A stretch of DNA of 31,131 nucleotides from CAJWBT01 sp964401855 (GCA_964401855.1 CAYOAF010000252.1:1-31131); one strand, 5' to 3'. Numbered from the stretch's first letter, positions 7,483-15,165 are shown. The notes: generated from the sequence alone by a model not told the origin. Translations and numbers: made by a program.

Positions 7483-7497
7483 CTGATAGCTGACCGC
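7483..7497 (+). repeat. AGCTGA-type repeat tract, copy 3 (short)
   Basis: GCTGATAGCTGACCGC lies in the 42-base spacer between hisG and the next gene, about ten bases before its start codon. It is a short member of the tract family at 1199, 4782 and 28942. Confidence 0.45.
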
Positions 7498-7507
7498 TCG
7501 AGGGACC

Positions 7508-8275
7508 ATGCCGAACTTACCGACGCACGTATTCCTGGTCAACCGGGTCGTGGAGCGGCTGGACTGGAGGTGCCTTACCGACAACCTCGGCAGCCTCTTC
7601 CTGGGGTCTACCGCGCCCGATATGCGGGCCATGACCAAGTGGCCCAGGGAACGCACCCATTTCGCGCCGCTGTCCGCCGACGAGGTAGGCACCGGCCCGC
7701 GGGCGATGTTTCGGCTTCACCCAGAGCTGGCCGATTACAGCAGGCTGTCCAAGGCTACCCAAGCCTTCATCCTGGGCTATATGAGCCACCTGGTGGCCGA
7801 CGAACTCTGGATCATGACTATCTACCGGCCTTGCTTCGATCCCCCAGAAGGGAGCGCCATGGCCGCCGGCAGCAAGGTGGAGGCACAGATATGGGACCGG
7901 GCGCTGCAGCTGGACATGGACCGCCGGGCCCTGCCTCGGGTGGGAGGTCATCTTCAGGCCATTGCGGCGATGCCCGCTGCTGAGGTCGGTCTGGAAGTGG
8001 GCTTTCTCGGCGCAGAGGCGCTGGAAGAATGGAAGGAATGGGTGGGCCGGTTCGTCGCCCGGGAGTTTAGCTGGGAACGGCTGAGGCGATCGTTGAACCG
8101 GATGTACCGGGGTGACGACGACGTACAACAGGCGGTCGACGACTTCCTGCAGGAGATGCCCGGCAGCTTGGAGCGGGTCTACCAACGGATACCCCGGGAG
8201 AAGATCGACGCCTACCAGCAAAGGGTTGTGGACGAGACGGTGGCCCAGGCGCGAAAGCACTGGGGTCCTGCCTGA
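7508..8275 (+). CDS. Zinc-dependent phospholipase C-like protein (PF00882 type)
   Basis: 255 residues. The N-terminus has the arrangement of the zinc-dependent phospholipase C-like family: LPTHVFL (H7), DNLGSLFLGSTAPDMR (D38), RTHF (H51), and AFILGYMSHLVADELW (H94, D98). These His and Asp residues are candidate metal ligands. There is no signal peptide, so if it is a phosphoesterase it acts in the cytoplasm. Many relatives are annotated only as hypothetical. The C-terminal half is helical and charged. It lies between hisG and hisD, but I know of no histidine-pathway role for this family. GAGGGA precedes the ATG. Confidence 0.75.
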   Translation: MPNLPTHVFLVNRVVERLDWRCLTDNLGSLFLGSTAPDMRAMTKWPRERTHFAPLSADEVGTGPRAMFRLHPELADYSRLSKATQAFILGYMSHLVADELWIMTIYRPCFDPPEGSAMAAGSKVEAQIWDRALQLDMDRRALPRVGGHLQAIAAMPAAEVGLEVGFLGAEALEEWKEWVGRFVAREFSWERLRRSLNRMYRGDDDVQQAVDDFLQEMPGSLERVYQRIPREKIDAYQQRVVDETVAQARKHWGPA

Positions 8276-8372
8276 TCTAACCTGTAGCGCGATATACTTT
8301 CGCCGGTCGCCGGGAGTTGCCCTGAGGCGAAGGGTGAGCCGGTAACGGTCCCCCAGTTGAGGTTCTCGACAA

Positions 8373-8403
8373 GACCGGAGACGCGAGACCGTTTTCCGGT
8401 CTC
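8373..8403 (+). promoter_or_regulatory. Mutually exclusive hairpins upstream of hisD (candidate leader)
   Basis: GACCGGA (8373-8379) can pair with TCCGGTC (8395-8401), while GAGACCG (8385-8391) can pair with CGGTCTC (8397-8403). The right arms overlap, so only one stem can form at a time. A possible -10 box TATACT lies at 8293-8298, but I see no good -35. This could be an attenuator-like leader for hisDCB; the evidence is structural only. Confidence 0.3.
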
Positions 8404-8426
8404 ATTTGCGGCGGGAGGCTGGCGGG

Positions 8427-8480
8427 ATGTCTAACCCCATCCAGGCTGGTAACATGCAAGCCGAGGTACAAAACCAGTGA
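8427..8480 (+). CDS. Possible 17-residue upstream peptide overlapping the hisD start
   Basis: A short frame, MSNPIQAGNMQAEVQNQ, opens at ATG 8427 behind a good ribosome site (GGGAGG, 8412-8417). It ends in TGA at 8478-8480, sharing bases with the hisD GTG at 8477 (GTGA overlap). hisD itself has only a weak site (GAGG, 8463-8466), and its frame is closed by a stop at 8450. Ribosomes finishing this peptide could restart on hisD. It contains no histidine, so it is not a classical his attenuator peptide. Translation is unproven. Confidence 0.35.
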   Translation: MSNPIQAGNMQAEVQNQ

Positions 8481-9832
8481 AGCTCAGACTTATTCAAGGC
8501 ATTGAAGTGGCGGAGGAGGTCCTGGTCCGAGTTGACCCCCTGGACCTGAACTCCCTGCCCGAATCCGTGCTGGCCCGGACCCGTCAGGCCTTCGGGGACG
8601 GGGTTACCCCGGAGCAATCGGTGGTCCGCGTCCTCCATGAGGTGCGCACCGAGGGAGACACCGCGGTCTGGCGTTACACCAAGCTGCTCGACGGCCTGGA
8701 GCTGGACGAGTTGGAGGTCAGCGCCGCCCAGATGGCGGAGGCGCGAGCCCAGGTGCCGGCCGATCTGCGCCAATCCCTGGAGTTGGCCGCCGAGCGGATA
8801 ATAGAGTTCCACCGGGCCGTCCTGCCCCGGGATTGGGTGGACGGGGAGAAAGGCCTGGGAGAGTTGATCCGGCCCCTGGACCGGGTGGGCCTGTACGCCC
8901 CCGGCGGTACCGCCGCCTATCCCTCGACGGTGTTGATGACCGCCATTCCGGCCCGGGTCGCCGGTGTCGGGGAGGTCATCCTGAGCACACCGCGCCGGGG
9001 AGGCGAGCCGCTGAACCCGGCGGTGCTGGCGGCGGCGGAGATCGCCGGGGTCGACGCCGTATACCAGGTCGGCGGCGTGCCGGCCATCGGGGCCATGGCC
9101 TATGGCACTGAGTCGGTCCCCAAGGTAGACAAGATCTGCGGCCCCGGTAACATCTTCGTGGCCTACGCCAAGAAGCTGGTGCAAGGCCAGGTGGACATCG
9201 ACGGCGTCTACGGCCCCACGGAGACCATCCTGGTCGCCGACGAGACCGCCAATCCCGGCTTCTGCGCCGCCGACCTCATCGGGCAGGCGGAGCACGACCC
9301 GCTGGCGACCGCCATCCTCATCACCACCTCCGGCAGCCTGGTGAAAGGTGTGGAAGGGGAACTCGACCGCCAGCTGGCATCCCAGCCCAGGGGGGAGGTG
9401 GCCCGAGGGGCCCTGGAACGCCAGGGCCGGGTGGTGCTGGTGGACACGGTGGACCAGGCGGTGGACCTGGCCAACCGCATCGCCCCGGAGCACCTTTGCC
9501 TCATGGTACGGGACCCCTGGGCCTGGGTCGACCGGGTAAAGCACGCGGGGGGGCTCTTCCTGGGCGAGTTTTCGCCGGAGGTCATGGGAGACTACATCGC
9601 CGGTCCGAGCCACGTGATGCCCACGGGGGGCACCGCCCGGTTCAGCTCCGCCCTCAGCGTCCACCAGTTTCTGCGCACCATGCCGGTGGTGGGTCTGAGC
9701 CCCGAGGATTTTCGACGCCTGGGGCCGGCGGCGGTCCGGATTGCCCATGCTGAGGGCCTGGCCGGCCACGCTAGCGCCGTCACGGTGCGATTGGACAGCC
9801 TGGAAGGAGACTCCGGGCGCGAGAGAGGTTGA
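8477..9832 (+). CDS. hisD: Histidinol dehydrogenase (HisD)
   Basis: Oxidises L-histidinol to L-histidine in two NAD-dependent steps, the last reaction of the pathway. 451 residues, full length. Family blocks seen: GLYAPGGTAAYPSTVLMTAIPARVAGV, the KICGPGNIFVAYAKKLVQG block, DIDGVYGPTETILVAD, the zinc-ligand segment LIGQAEHDP, FLGEFSPEVMGDYIAGPSHVMPTGGTARFSSALSV, and the C-terminal ligand region EGLAGHASAV. The start is a GTG at 8477; no other start is available upstream because of the stop at 8450. Its initiation probably depends on the small overlapping frame just upstream. Confidence 0.96.
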   Translation: MKLRLIQGIEVAEEVLVRVDPLDLNSLPESVLARTRQAFGDGVTPEQSVVRVLHEVRTEGDTAVWRYTKLLDGLELDELEVSAAQMAEARAQVPADLRQSLELAAERIIEFHRAVLPRDWVDGEKGLGELIRPLDRVGLYAPGGTAAYPSTVLMTAIPARVAGVGEVILSTPRRGGEPLNPAVLAAAEIAGVDAVYQVGGVPAIGAMAYGTESVPKVDKICGPGNIFVAYAKKLVQGQVDIDGVYGPTETILVADETANPGFCAADLIGQAEHDPLATAILITTSGSLVKGVEGELDRQLASQPRGEVARGALERQGRVVLVDTVDQAVDLANRIAPEHLCLMVRDPWAWVDRVKHAGGLFLGEFSPEVMGDYIAGPSHVMPTGGTARFSSALSVHQFLRTMPVVGLSPEDFRRLGPAAVRIAHAEGLAGHASAVTVRLDSLEGDSGRERG

Positions 9833-9941
9833 ACTTTAAGGGGCCGCGGCGGTCTAAGATTGACCGGTACATATATCATGGATAAAGACGGATATACGCG
9901 TCCTGGCCAATCACCCACGCCGGAAGGCGACTCTCCAGGAG

Positions 9942-11054
9942 GTGGACGACAGGTTGGAAAAGATGATCGACGTTAACGGCCTCATGCTGCCTCATATACG
10001 GCGTCTGAAAACCTATGAGGGCGTGGAACCGATGGAGGTCATGGCCCAAAGGGCCGGCATACCGGCGGACAAGGTGATCCGCCTCAACGGGAACGAGAAC
10101 CCCTACGGACCTTCCCCCGGTGTGGTGGAGGCCCTGGGCAACTTCCCGAACTTCAACCACTACCCTGACCCGGAGCAGAGAAAGCTCCGTGATGTCCTTG
10201 CCGGTTACCTGGAGGTGCCGGCGGAGCAGATCGTGGCTGGCAACGGCAGCGATGAGATCATCGACCTACTGATGCGGATGTTCGTCGGCCCCGGAGAGAA
10301 CATCGTCATCCCGTCCCCCACCTTCGGCATGTACGCTTTCTCGACGGACATCTGCGGCGGAGAGACGGTCCCGGTCGAGACGGACGAAAACTTCGAGATC
10401 AACGTGGAGGCGATGCGGCGGGCCATCACCCCGAAGACCAAGGCGTTCTTCTTCGCCTCACCCAACAATCCCACGGGAAACATAGCCACCGAGGCCCAGA
10501 TTCGGGGCCTCTTGGAGACCGGCCTCCTGGTGGTGGTGGATGAGACCTACTACGAGTTTTGCGGCCACACGGTGCTGCCCCTGCTGCGGGAGTTTCCCAA
10601 TCTGGTGGTCCTCCGCACCTTTAGCAAGTGGGCCGGGTTGGCCGGGCTGCGCATCGGACTGGGAGTAATGAATCCGGACCTGGCCAGGGCCATGATGGCC
10701 ATGAAGCCTCCGTACAACGTGAACCTGGCCGCCGAGGTGGCCCTGCTGGCCTCGCTGCAAGACCGCCCCGGTCTGCTGGGCCGGGTGCGGAGCATCGTGG
10801 CCGAACGGGACCGGGAGATAGGCCTGCTCCTGGAGATCAAGGGTTTGAAGGCTTGGCCCTCCCAGGCCAACTTCATCCTGTGCCAAGTGCCCGAAGGGAG
10901 GGGCAGGGATATTTTCGAGGGACTGTGTAGCCGGGGCATCTTTTTACGCCACTTCAACACCCCGCGGCTGAAGGACCACATCCGGGCCAGCGTGGGCCTG
11001 CCCCACGAGACCGATGCCGTGGTCAAGGCCTTCGCCGAACTGGTCGAAGGGTGA
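9942..11054 (+). CDS. hisC: Histidinol-phosphate aminotransferase (HisC)
   Basis: A PLP enzyme that makes histidinol phosphate from imidazole acetol phosphate and glutamate. 370 residues from the GTG at 9942. Seen: LMLPHIRRLKTYEGVEP, IRLNGNENPYGPSP, NHYPDPEQRKLRDVLA, AGNGSDEIIDLLMRMF, FFASPNNPTGN, VVVDETYYEF, and the PLP lysine K229 in RTFSKWAGLAGLRIG, followed by a C-terminal block with an arginine in RASVG. AGGAGG overlaps the GTG closely, so the ATG at 9963 (seven residues in) is an alternative start. A spacer of about 110 bases separates it from hisD. Confidence 0.95.
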   Translation: MDDRLEKMIDVNGLMLPHIRRLKTYEGVEPMEVMAQRAGIPADKVIRLNGNENPYGPSPGVVEALGNFPNFNHYPDPEQRKLRDVLAGYLEVPAEQIVAGNGSDEIIDLLMRMFVGPGENIVIPSPTFGMYAFSTDICGGETVPVETDENFEINVEAMRRAITPKTKAFFFASPNNPTGNIATEAQIRGLLETGLLVVVDETYYEFCGHTVLPLLREFPNLVVLRTFSKWAGLAGLRIGLGVMNPDLARAMMAMKPPYNVNLAAEVALLASLQDRPGLLGRVRSIVAERDREIGLLLEIKGLKAWPSQANFILCQVPEGRGRDIFEGLCSRGIFLRHFNTPRLKDHIRASVGLPHETDAVVKAFAELVEG

Positions 11055-11059
11055 CGGAA

Positions 11060-11116
11060 ATGGAGCCGACGGAGAGTCAGCTCAGCATGAGAGAGGCAGC
11101 CAAAGATGACCAGTAA
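11060..11116 (+). CDS. Possible 18-residue peptide bridging hisC and hisB
   Basis: MEPTESQLSMREAAKDDQ opens six bases after the hisC stop behind GAAGGG and ends inside the first codons of hisB, in another frame. It mirrors the short frame before hisD. It may only keep ribosomes moving through the spacer, or be chance in GC-rich DNA. Confidence 0.2.
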   Translation: MEPTESQLSMREAAKDDQ

Positions 11117-11939
11117 GGAAAAGGTCCTGAAGACGCTCGGGCAGGCTAAGAAACCCATCTGCGACGATTGCCTATCCCAGGAATCTCAAGTCCGGCCACG
11201 TCAGGCCGTCTACCAAATTTGTGCGGCCCTCGGGCGGCAGGACATCCTACGCCGCAAGAAGGTATCCTGCGGCTCTTGCGGAAAACGGAAGCTGACCAGC
11301 TGTATCGTCGAACAACCGGCGGCAAGTCAGCCTCCAGGCCTGAGGCGGAGGGTCGCGTCCCTGGTCCGGGAGACCGGAGAAACCAGCGTCACCGTCTCCA
11401 TCAATCTGGACGGGACGGGACGGTACGAAGTAGACACGGGCAACGGCTTCCTCGACCACATGGTCAGCCAGGTGGCCCGCCACGGGTTGATTGACATAAC
11501 GCTGAAGGCCCGGGGCGACGTTCACACCGGGTGGCATCACCTGGTTGAGGATGTGGCCATTATGCTGGGTCGGGCCTTCCGCCAGGCCCTGGGCGACGCC
11601 CGGGGCATCCGGCGCATGGGCCACGCCATCGTTCCCTTGGATGAGGCGCTGGCGCTGGTCGCGGTGGACTGCGGCGGCCGGCCCCACGCGGCGGTGAAAA
11701 CCACCCTGGACGATACCATGGTGGAGACGCTGTCCGGAGACCTGATCCGGCATTTCCTGGAGTCTTTCGCCGTCGAGGGCAGGATCAGCCTGCACGCCAA
11801 GGTACTGGCCGGAGTAAGCCCTCACCACAAGGCTGAGGCCCTCTGCAAGGCCCTAGCCCGGGCCCTGCGGGACGCCCTGGAGCCGGACCCCAGGGCTCCC
11901 GGGCAGGTCCCCAGCACCAAGGGGACCATCGCCGGTTAG
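11106..11939 (+). CDS. hisB: Imidazoleglycerol-phosphate dehydratase (HisB) with N-terminal Cys-rich domain
   Basis: Dehydrates imidazole glycerol phosphate to imidazole acetol phosphate. Residues from about 80 to 277 are the IGPD domain: GTGRYEVDTGNGFLDHMVSQVARHG, the metal-binding HTGWHHLVEDVAIMLG, LDEALALVAVDCGGRPHA, HFLESFA, and the second metal site HHKAEALCKALARALRDA, ending PSTKG. There is no phosphatase domain. The first ~70 residues are extra: KEKVLKTLGQAKKPICDDC, a helical middle (RPRQAVYQICAALGRQDILRRKK), then CGSCGKRKL. Pairs C19/C22 and C55/C58 suggest a small zinc-bound helix-turn-helix-like module. Frame and codon use are continuous across the join. HisB identity is secure; the role of the extension is unknown. 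Confidence 0.93.
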   Translation: MTSKEKVLKTLGQAKKPICDDCLSQESQVRPRQAVYQICAALGRQDILRRKKVSCGSCGKRKLTSCIVEQPAASQPPGLRRRVASLVRETGETSVTVSINLDGTGRYEVDTGNGFLDHMVSQVARHGLIDITLKARGDVHTGWHHLVEDVAIMLGRAFRQALGDARGIRRMGHAIVPLDEALALVAVDCGGRPHAAVKTTLDDTMVETLSGDLIRHFLESFAVEGRISLHAKVLAGVSPHHKAEALCKALARALRDALEPDPRAPGQVPSTKGTIAG

Positions 11940-12049
11940 GGCGGTTAGTGGTTAATCAAGGTAAAGGCGGACACCGAGGCGCCCGCCCAGGTGTACTGTC
12001 TTGTAACTAGCTTTTCATCGGCGAGGTTATGCGACAGTTCCTCTCCGCT

Positions 12050-12118
12050 ATCGTCTTTCCGGCGAAAGCCGGAATCCAGAGATGTGTTACCTGGATCCCG
12101 GCCTTCGCCGGGATGACG
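12050..12118. repeat. Interspersed palindrome of the TTCCGGCGAAAGCCGGAATCC type
   Basis: Two arms of about 28 bases (CGTCTTTCCGGCGAAAGCC and on; CTGGATCCCGGCCTTCGCC and on) are inverted around an 11-base loop, with a few mismatches. This is a well-known intergenic repeat type found in many bacteria, recognisable by the peptide FPAKAGIQ or WIPAFAGMT in translations. Confidence 0.85.
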
Positions 12119-12151
12119 GGCCGGGTATCAAGCGATTTACGAGACGCTAGA

Positions 12152-12244
12152 CTAGTACTCAGTCAACTTAAATCTGCGAATTGTCATTCTGAGCGAAGCG
12201 AAGAAGAATGACATCCTGTCAAAACCAAGTTGACTGAGTACTAG
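12152..12244. repeat. 93-base MITE-like element with 18-bp perfect terminal inverted repeats
   Basis: CTAGTACTCAGTCAACTT (12152-12169) is exactly inverted at 12227-12244. Inside is a second palindrome, GTCATTCTGAGCGAAGCG against AAGAATGAC. A TA occurs at both outer edges (CTAG), which would fit insertion at TA. A diverged relative lies at 25641-25771 in the opposite orientation, sharing TTGGTTTTGAC next to the terminus. No transposase gene is in the window. Confidence 0.85.
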
Positions 12245-12289
12245 GGCCTTGCGCGTTCGAACGGCTGGCCCAGGTCTTGGCTCAGGCCC

Positions 12290-13060
12290 CTACCTGCCCT
12301 TCCTGGCCAGGAAGTCGGGGAAGGCCTCCTCCACCCCGTAGCCCTTCACTTTCTCGGTAGTGAAGATGCGCTCGTTGTCCCACTGCCGGTGAAGATCGCA
12401 GCCCATATCCTGGAGGAGCAACTCTTTGACCCCCATGACCGATTCGTGGCGGTTGGCGGCGATGATGGAGGCTATCTCCATGGTCTTGGCCCGCAGCTGA
12501 TCCGCTGGCACCAGGTGGTTGAGCAATCCGATACGGTAGGCCTCTTCCGCCCCTACGACGCGCCCTGTGAACAGCAGTTCCTTGGCCACGGGCCAGCCCA
12601 CCTGGTTGGGCAGGGTCCAGGTGCAGTTGATCCGGCCGTAGGCGGCAGCCAGGAAACGGAAAACGGTGTTCTCGCAGCCGATACGGAAGTCCAGAGACGA
12701 CGCCAGCACCGCGCCGCCTCCGTAGGCCAGGCCGTTCATCATGCCGATGACCGGCTTCGGACAAGCCGAGATTTCGTAGGCATACTGAGACCGCGTGGCG
12801 GAGTTCCGGTCCCTTTCCTCCTCGGTCAGGTCTTGGGCGTCGGTACGCTGTTCATGTATGTCGGCGCCGGCGGAAAAGGCGCGGTTCCCCGCGCCGGTGA
12901 TGACGATGCAGCCGACATCGTCGTCCGTACTCGCACTGATTACCGCCTCATGTAACTCGAAGCTCAGCTGGCGGGACAACGCGTTGAGGACCTCCGGGCG
13001 GTTCATCGTGATGACGGTCACTCCGCTCTCCTGTTCCACCAGAATGTGCTCGTAGGGCAT
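12290..13060 (-). CDS. Enoyl-CoA hydratase/isomerase (crotonase) family protein
   Basis: 256 residues from the ATG at 13060, which has a strong AGGAGG ribosome site (13064-13071 on the minus strand); the longer frame to 13093 would place that site inside the protein. Crotonase features: VTVITMNRPEVLNALS, the first oxyanion-hole block GAGNRAFSAGADIHE, and the second, MMNGLAYGGGAVLASSLDFRIG. One of the two catalytic glutamates of classic enoyl-CoA hydratase appears kept (AKELLFTG); the other (FGxPE) is FRFLAAAYG, so the reaction may not be simple hydration. The sequence INCTWTLPNQVG replaces the usual GAGGTQRLPR. The substrate is unknown but is presumably an acyl-CoA. Confidence 0.88.
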   Translation of the reverse strand: MPYEHILVEQESGVTVITMNRPEVLNALSRQLSFELHEAVISASTDDDVGCIVITGAGNRAFSAGADIHEQRTDAQDLTEEERDRNSATRSQYAYEISACPKPVIGMMNGLAYGGGAVLASSLDFRIGCENTVFRFLAAAYGRINCTWTLPNQVGWPVAKELLFTGRVVGAEEAYRIGLLNHLVPADQLRAKTMEIASIIAANRHESVMGVKELLLQDMGCDLHRQWDNERIFTTEKVKGYGVEEAFPDFLARKGR

Positions 13061-13157
13061 GATCTCCTCCTGAATTTGGGCAGCGATTTTCACGGCCCGC
13101 CGGCGGAGCTTGGCCGGCGATTCTCAGGGCCTACGCCTGGCGGGCCGGGCAAATTGC

Positions 13158-13186
13158 ATTGTACGGAGTGAAGCCGGGACAGTCAA
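13158..13186 (-). promoter_or_regulatory. Sigma-70-like promoter for the crotonase gene
   Basis: Read on the minus strand, TTGACT (13186-13181) and TACAAT (13163-13158) are 17 bases apart. Transcription would start near 13151, giving a leader of about 90 bases before the AGGAGG site and the ATG at 13060. Confidence 0.7.
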
Positions 13187-13314
13187 TTCGCCGGGAGGTG
13201 CCGCCCTCGGGGATTGTGGTACACTGCATGCGGGCGCGGCACAGGCCATTCTTCCTCCCGTTTTCGCCGCGGCCCTGGTAGATGGTCAGCCTGGCTCCGA
13301 TGGCTGATGCCGAT

Positions 13315-13396
13315 GACCCCATCCTAACCTTCCCCTTCGTGAAGGGAAGGTACTATCTTCTCCCTCTTGCGAAAAGGGGAATTAAGAGAGGGGGTC
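13315..13396. repeat. C/G-rich palindromic repeat (GACCCC...GGGGTC), copy 1
   Basis: Bounded by GACCCC at 13315 and GGGGTC at 13391-13396, with an internal hairpin CCTTCCCCTTCGTGAAGGGAAGG. The GACCCC-ATCCTA left end recurs, inverted, at 15669-15720 and, as a fragment, at 20025-20038. It lies upstream of the ThDP-enzyme start and explains why an open frame extends upstream of the true start. Confidence 0.65.
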
Positions 13397-13456
13397 CGTT
13401 CGTGTGCCGGCCGGCCGTCGTTGCTCCAAGTTTCACGAACTCAGGAGGTGGCCGCC

Positions 13457-15151
13457 GTGGCCGAAAGGCTGAAAGCCGGTGAGGCGGTAATTGAACTGTT
13501 GCGCCGGGAGGGCGTATCCCACATCTTTGGGATAGTGGGGTCTTCCTTTCTGGACATACTCAACCCCCTGTACGACCGGGACGACATCCAGTTCATCGGA
13601 GTCCGCCACGAGCAAGGTGCGGCGCTGATGGCCGACGGCTACAGCCGGATCACCGGCGCTGCCAGCGTCTGCTTGGTGACCAACGGCCCCGGCGTCTTGA
13701 ACCTGACCTTCGGCGTCGCTTCGGCCTACGTTGCCCACTCGCCCATGGTGGTATTGGCCCCCTCATCTTCCCGCGAACACCAGTACCGGGACTCGACCCA
13801 GGAGTTCGACCAGGTTGCCCTGTTCCGGCCGATCACCAAGGCCGCCTTTCCCGTCAACAAGATTGAGCGGCTGCCCGAGGCTCTCCGGCACGCCTTCCGG
13901 GTGGCGACATCGGGCAAGATGGGGCCTGTGTTGCTGGACATCCCCCGGGACCTGATGCCCGGTGCGGACCTGGATCTGGACATGCTGCCCCCCGATACCT
14001 ACCGCTCCGGCCAGACCAGGGCCCGCGGCGACCGCAACTTGATCGAGAAGGCGACAAACCTGCTTCTGTCGGCCAAACGGCCGGTCATCCTGGCCGGGGG
14101 TGGTGTCGTGTGGAGCGGCGCCGCCGATGAGGTAACCCGCATGGCTGAGCTGGTGGGCGCGCCCATCGTGACCTCCTACGGCCGGGCCGACGCCGTGCCC
14201 AACGACCACCCCCACTTTTTGGGTCATTTGGGCCGGCTGGGCGCCGTCGAGGGCATCGAGGCCGCCCGGCAGGCCGACGTGATCCTGGCCGTGGGCACCC
14301 GCCTGGGCCAGTCCACCACCTTTTACGACCACCGCTATATCCCGGCCGGCGCCCAGATCATCCAAATCGAGATCGACCCTCAGGAGATCGGGCGCAACTA
14401 CCCAGTGGCGGTGGGCATCGAGGGCGATGCCAAGGCGGTGATGCAGGGACTGCTGGAAGTGGCCCGACAGGGAGAACCGCGGCCCAATTCAGGCTGGGTC
14501 TCGGAGATCGGCGACTGGTTCGCCAGGAGGAAGCAGCGGCTCGATGATGAGAGGAAGCTGGATTCCACGCCCATGAAGCAGCAACGGGTCTACGCCGAGA
14601 TACGCAGGGTGTTGCCCCGGAACACCATCGTGGCGCTGGATGCCGGGCTGTCCCCCAACATGGGGCAGGACCGCCTCAACTACTATGAGCCCCGCAGTCT
14701 GCTGACCTCGCTTGACCTGGGCGGGCTGGGGTTCAGCTTCCCCGCATCCCTGGGGGCCAAGTTCGGCGCTCCCGGCCGGCCGGTGGTGAATTTCAACGGC
14801 GACGGGGGCTTCATGTTCAACTCCCAGGAGTTCGAGACCGCGGTCCGCTACAGGTTGCAGGTGGTCACGGTGGTAATGAACAACGGCTGCTGGGGGTCGG
14901 AGAAGGCCTACCAGCGGTACGCTTTCAACGAGCGATACGTGGGGGCGGACACCAGCAACCCCCGTTTCGACAAATTCGCCGAGCTCTTCGGCGGCACCGG
15001 CTTCTATGTGGAGCGTCCCCAGGACATCGGCGATGTTTTCCTGGAAGCGCTGAAGGCCGACGGACCCAGCATCATCGAGATTCCCGTGGACCCGGACGAG
15101 CTGCCGCGGCCCGCCCGCTTGGCCGACGTCCAAGCTCCCAAGGACCGGTAG
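13457..15151 (+). CDS. Thiamine diphosphate-dependent enzyme, acetolactate synthase-like
   Basis: 564 residues with the three-domain fold of the acetolactate synthase, oxalyl-CoA decarboxylase and sulfoacetaldehyde acetyltransferase superfamily. The N-terminal pyrimidine-binding domain holds the activating glutamate E52 in RHEQGAALMADGYSRITG. A central domain follows (KRPVILAGGGVVWSGA ... GTRLGQ). The C-terminal ThDP/Mg domain has the GDGG-to-NN motif (NGDGGFMFNSQEFETA ... VVMNNGCWGSEK). The GTG at 13457 is chosen because AGGAGG lies eight bases upstream; the upstream extension to 13367 is repeat-derived. No small acetolactate synthase subunit or other ilv gene is adjacent, so valine synthesis is unlikely. 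An acyl-CoA or 2-oxoacid decarboxylase fits the CoA-transferase neighbour, but the substrate is unproven. Confidence 0.88.
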   Translation: MAERLKAGEAVIELLRREGVSHIFGIVGSSFLDILNPLYDRDDIQFIGVRHEQGAALMADGYSRITGAASVCLVTNGPGVLNLTFGVASAYVAHSPMVVLAPSSSREHQYRDSTQEFDQVALFRPITKAAFPVNKIERLPEALRHAFRVATSGKMGPVLLDIPRDLMPGADLDLDMLPPDTYRSGQTRARGDRNLIEKATNLLLSAKRPVILAGGGVVWSGAADEVTRMAELVGAPIVTSYGRADAVPNDHPHFLGHLGRLGAVEGIEAARQADVILAVGTRLGQSTTFYDHRYIPAGAQIIQIEIDPQEIGRNYPVAVGIEGDAKAVMQGLLEVARQGEPRPNSGWVSEIGDWFARRKQRLDDERKLDSTPMKQQRVYAEIRRVLPRNTIVALDAGLSPNMGQDRLNYYEPRSLLTSLDLGGLGFSFPASLGAKFGAPGRPVVNFNGDGGFMFNSQEFETAVRYRLQVVTVVMNNGCWGSEKAYQRYAFNERYVGADTSNPRFDKFAELFGGTGFYVERPQDIGDVFLEALKADGPSIIEIPVDPDELPRPARLADVQAPKDR

Positions 15152-15165
15152 GAGCAAGTGCGATT

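Larger units (their letters stand above)
11940..12289. other. Convergent intergenic region filled with palindromic repeats
   Basis: 350 bases between hisB (plus) and the crotonase gene (minus). It holds two separate inverted-repeat elements (12050-12118 and 12152-12244). The short open frame across 12029-12211, with FPAKAGIQ and WIPAFAGMT, is a translation of the first repeat and is not a gene. Confidence 0.6.

Noticed and set aside
8402..9769. Long minus-strand open frame (455 residues) opposite hisD
   Set aside because: It lies antisense to hisD, is rich in Gly, His and Arg of the type created by GC-rich antisense codons, and has no recognisable domain.
12029..12211. 60-residue open frame with FPAKAGIQ and WIPAFAGMT
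   Set aside because: It is the translation of a common palindromic intergenic repeat; there is no ribosome site and no protein family.
12050..12244. CRISPR array
   Set aside because: The repeats are inverted, not regularly spaced direct repeats, and there are no cas genes.
13367..13456. Upstream extension of the ThDP enzyme
   Set aside because: Its first part is repeat sequence, while a GTG at 13457 has an ideally spaced AGGAGG.
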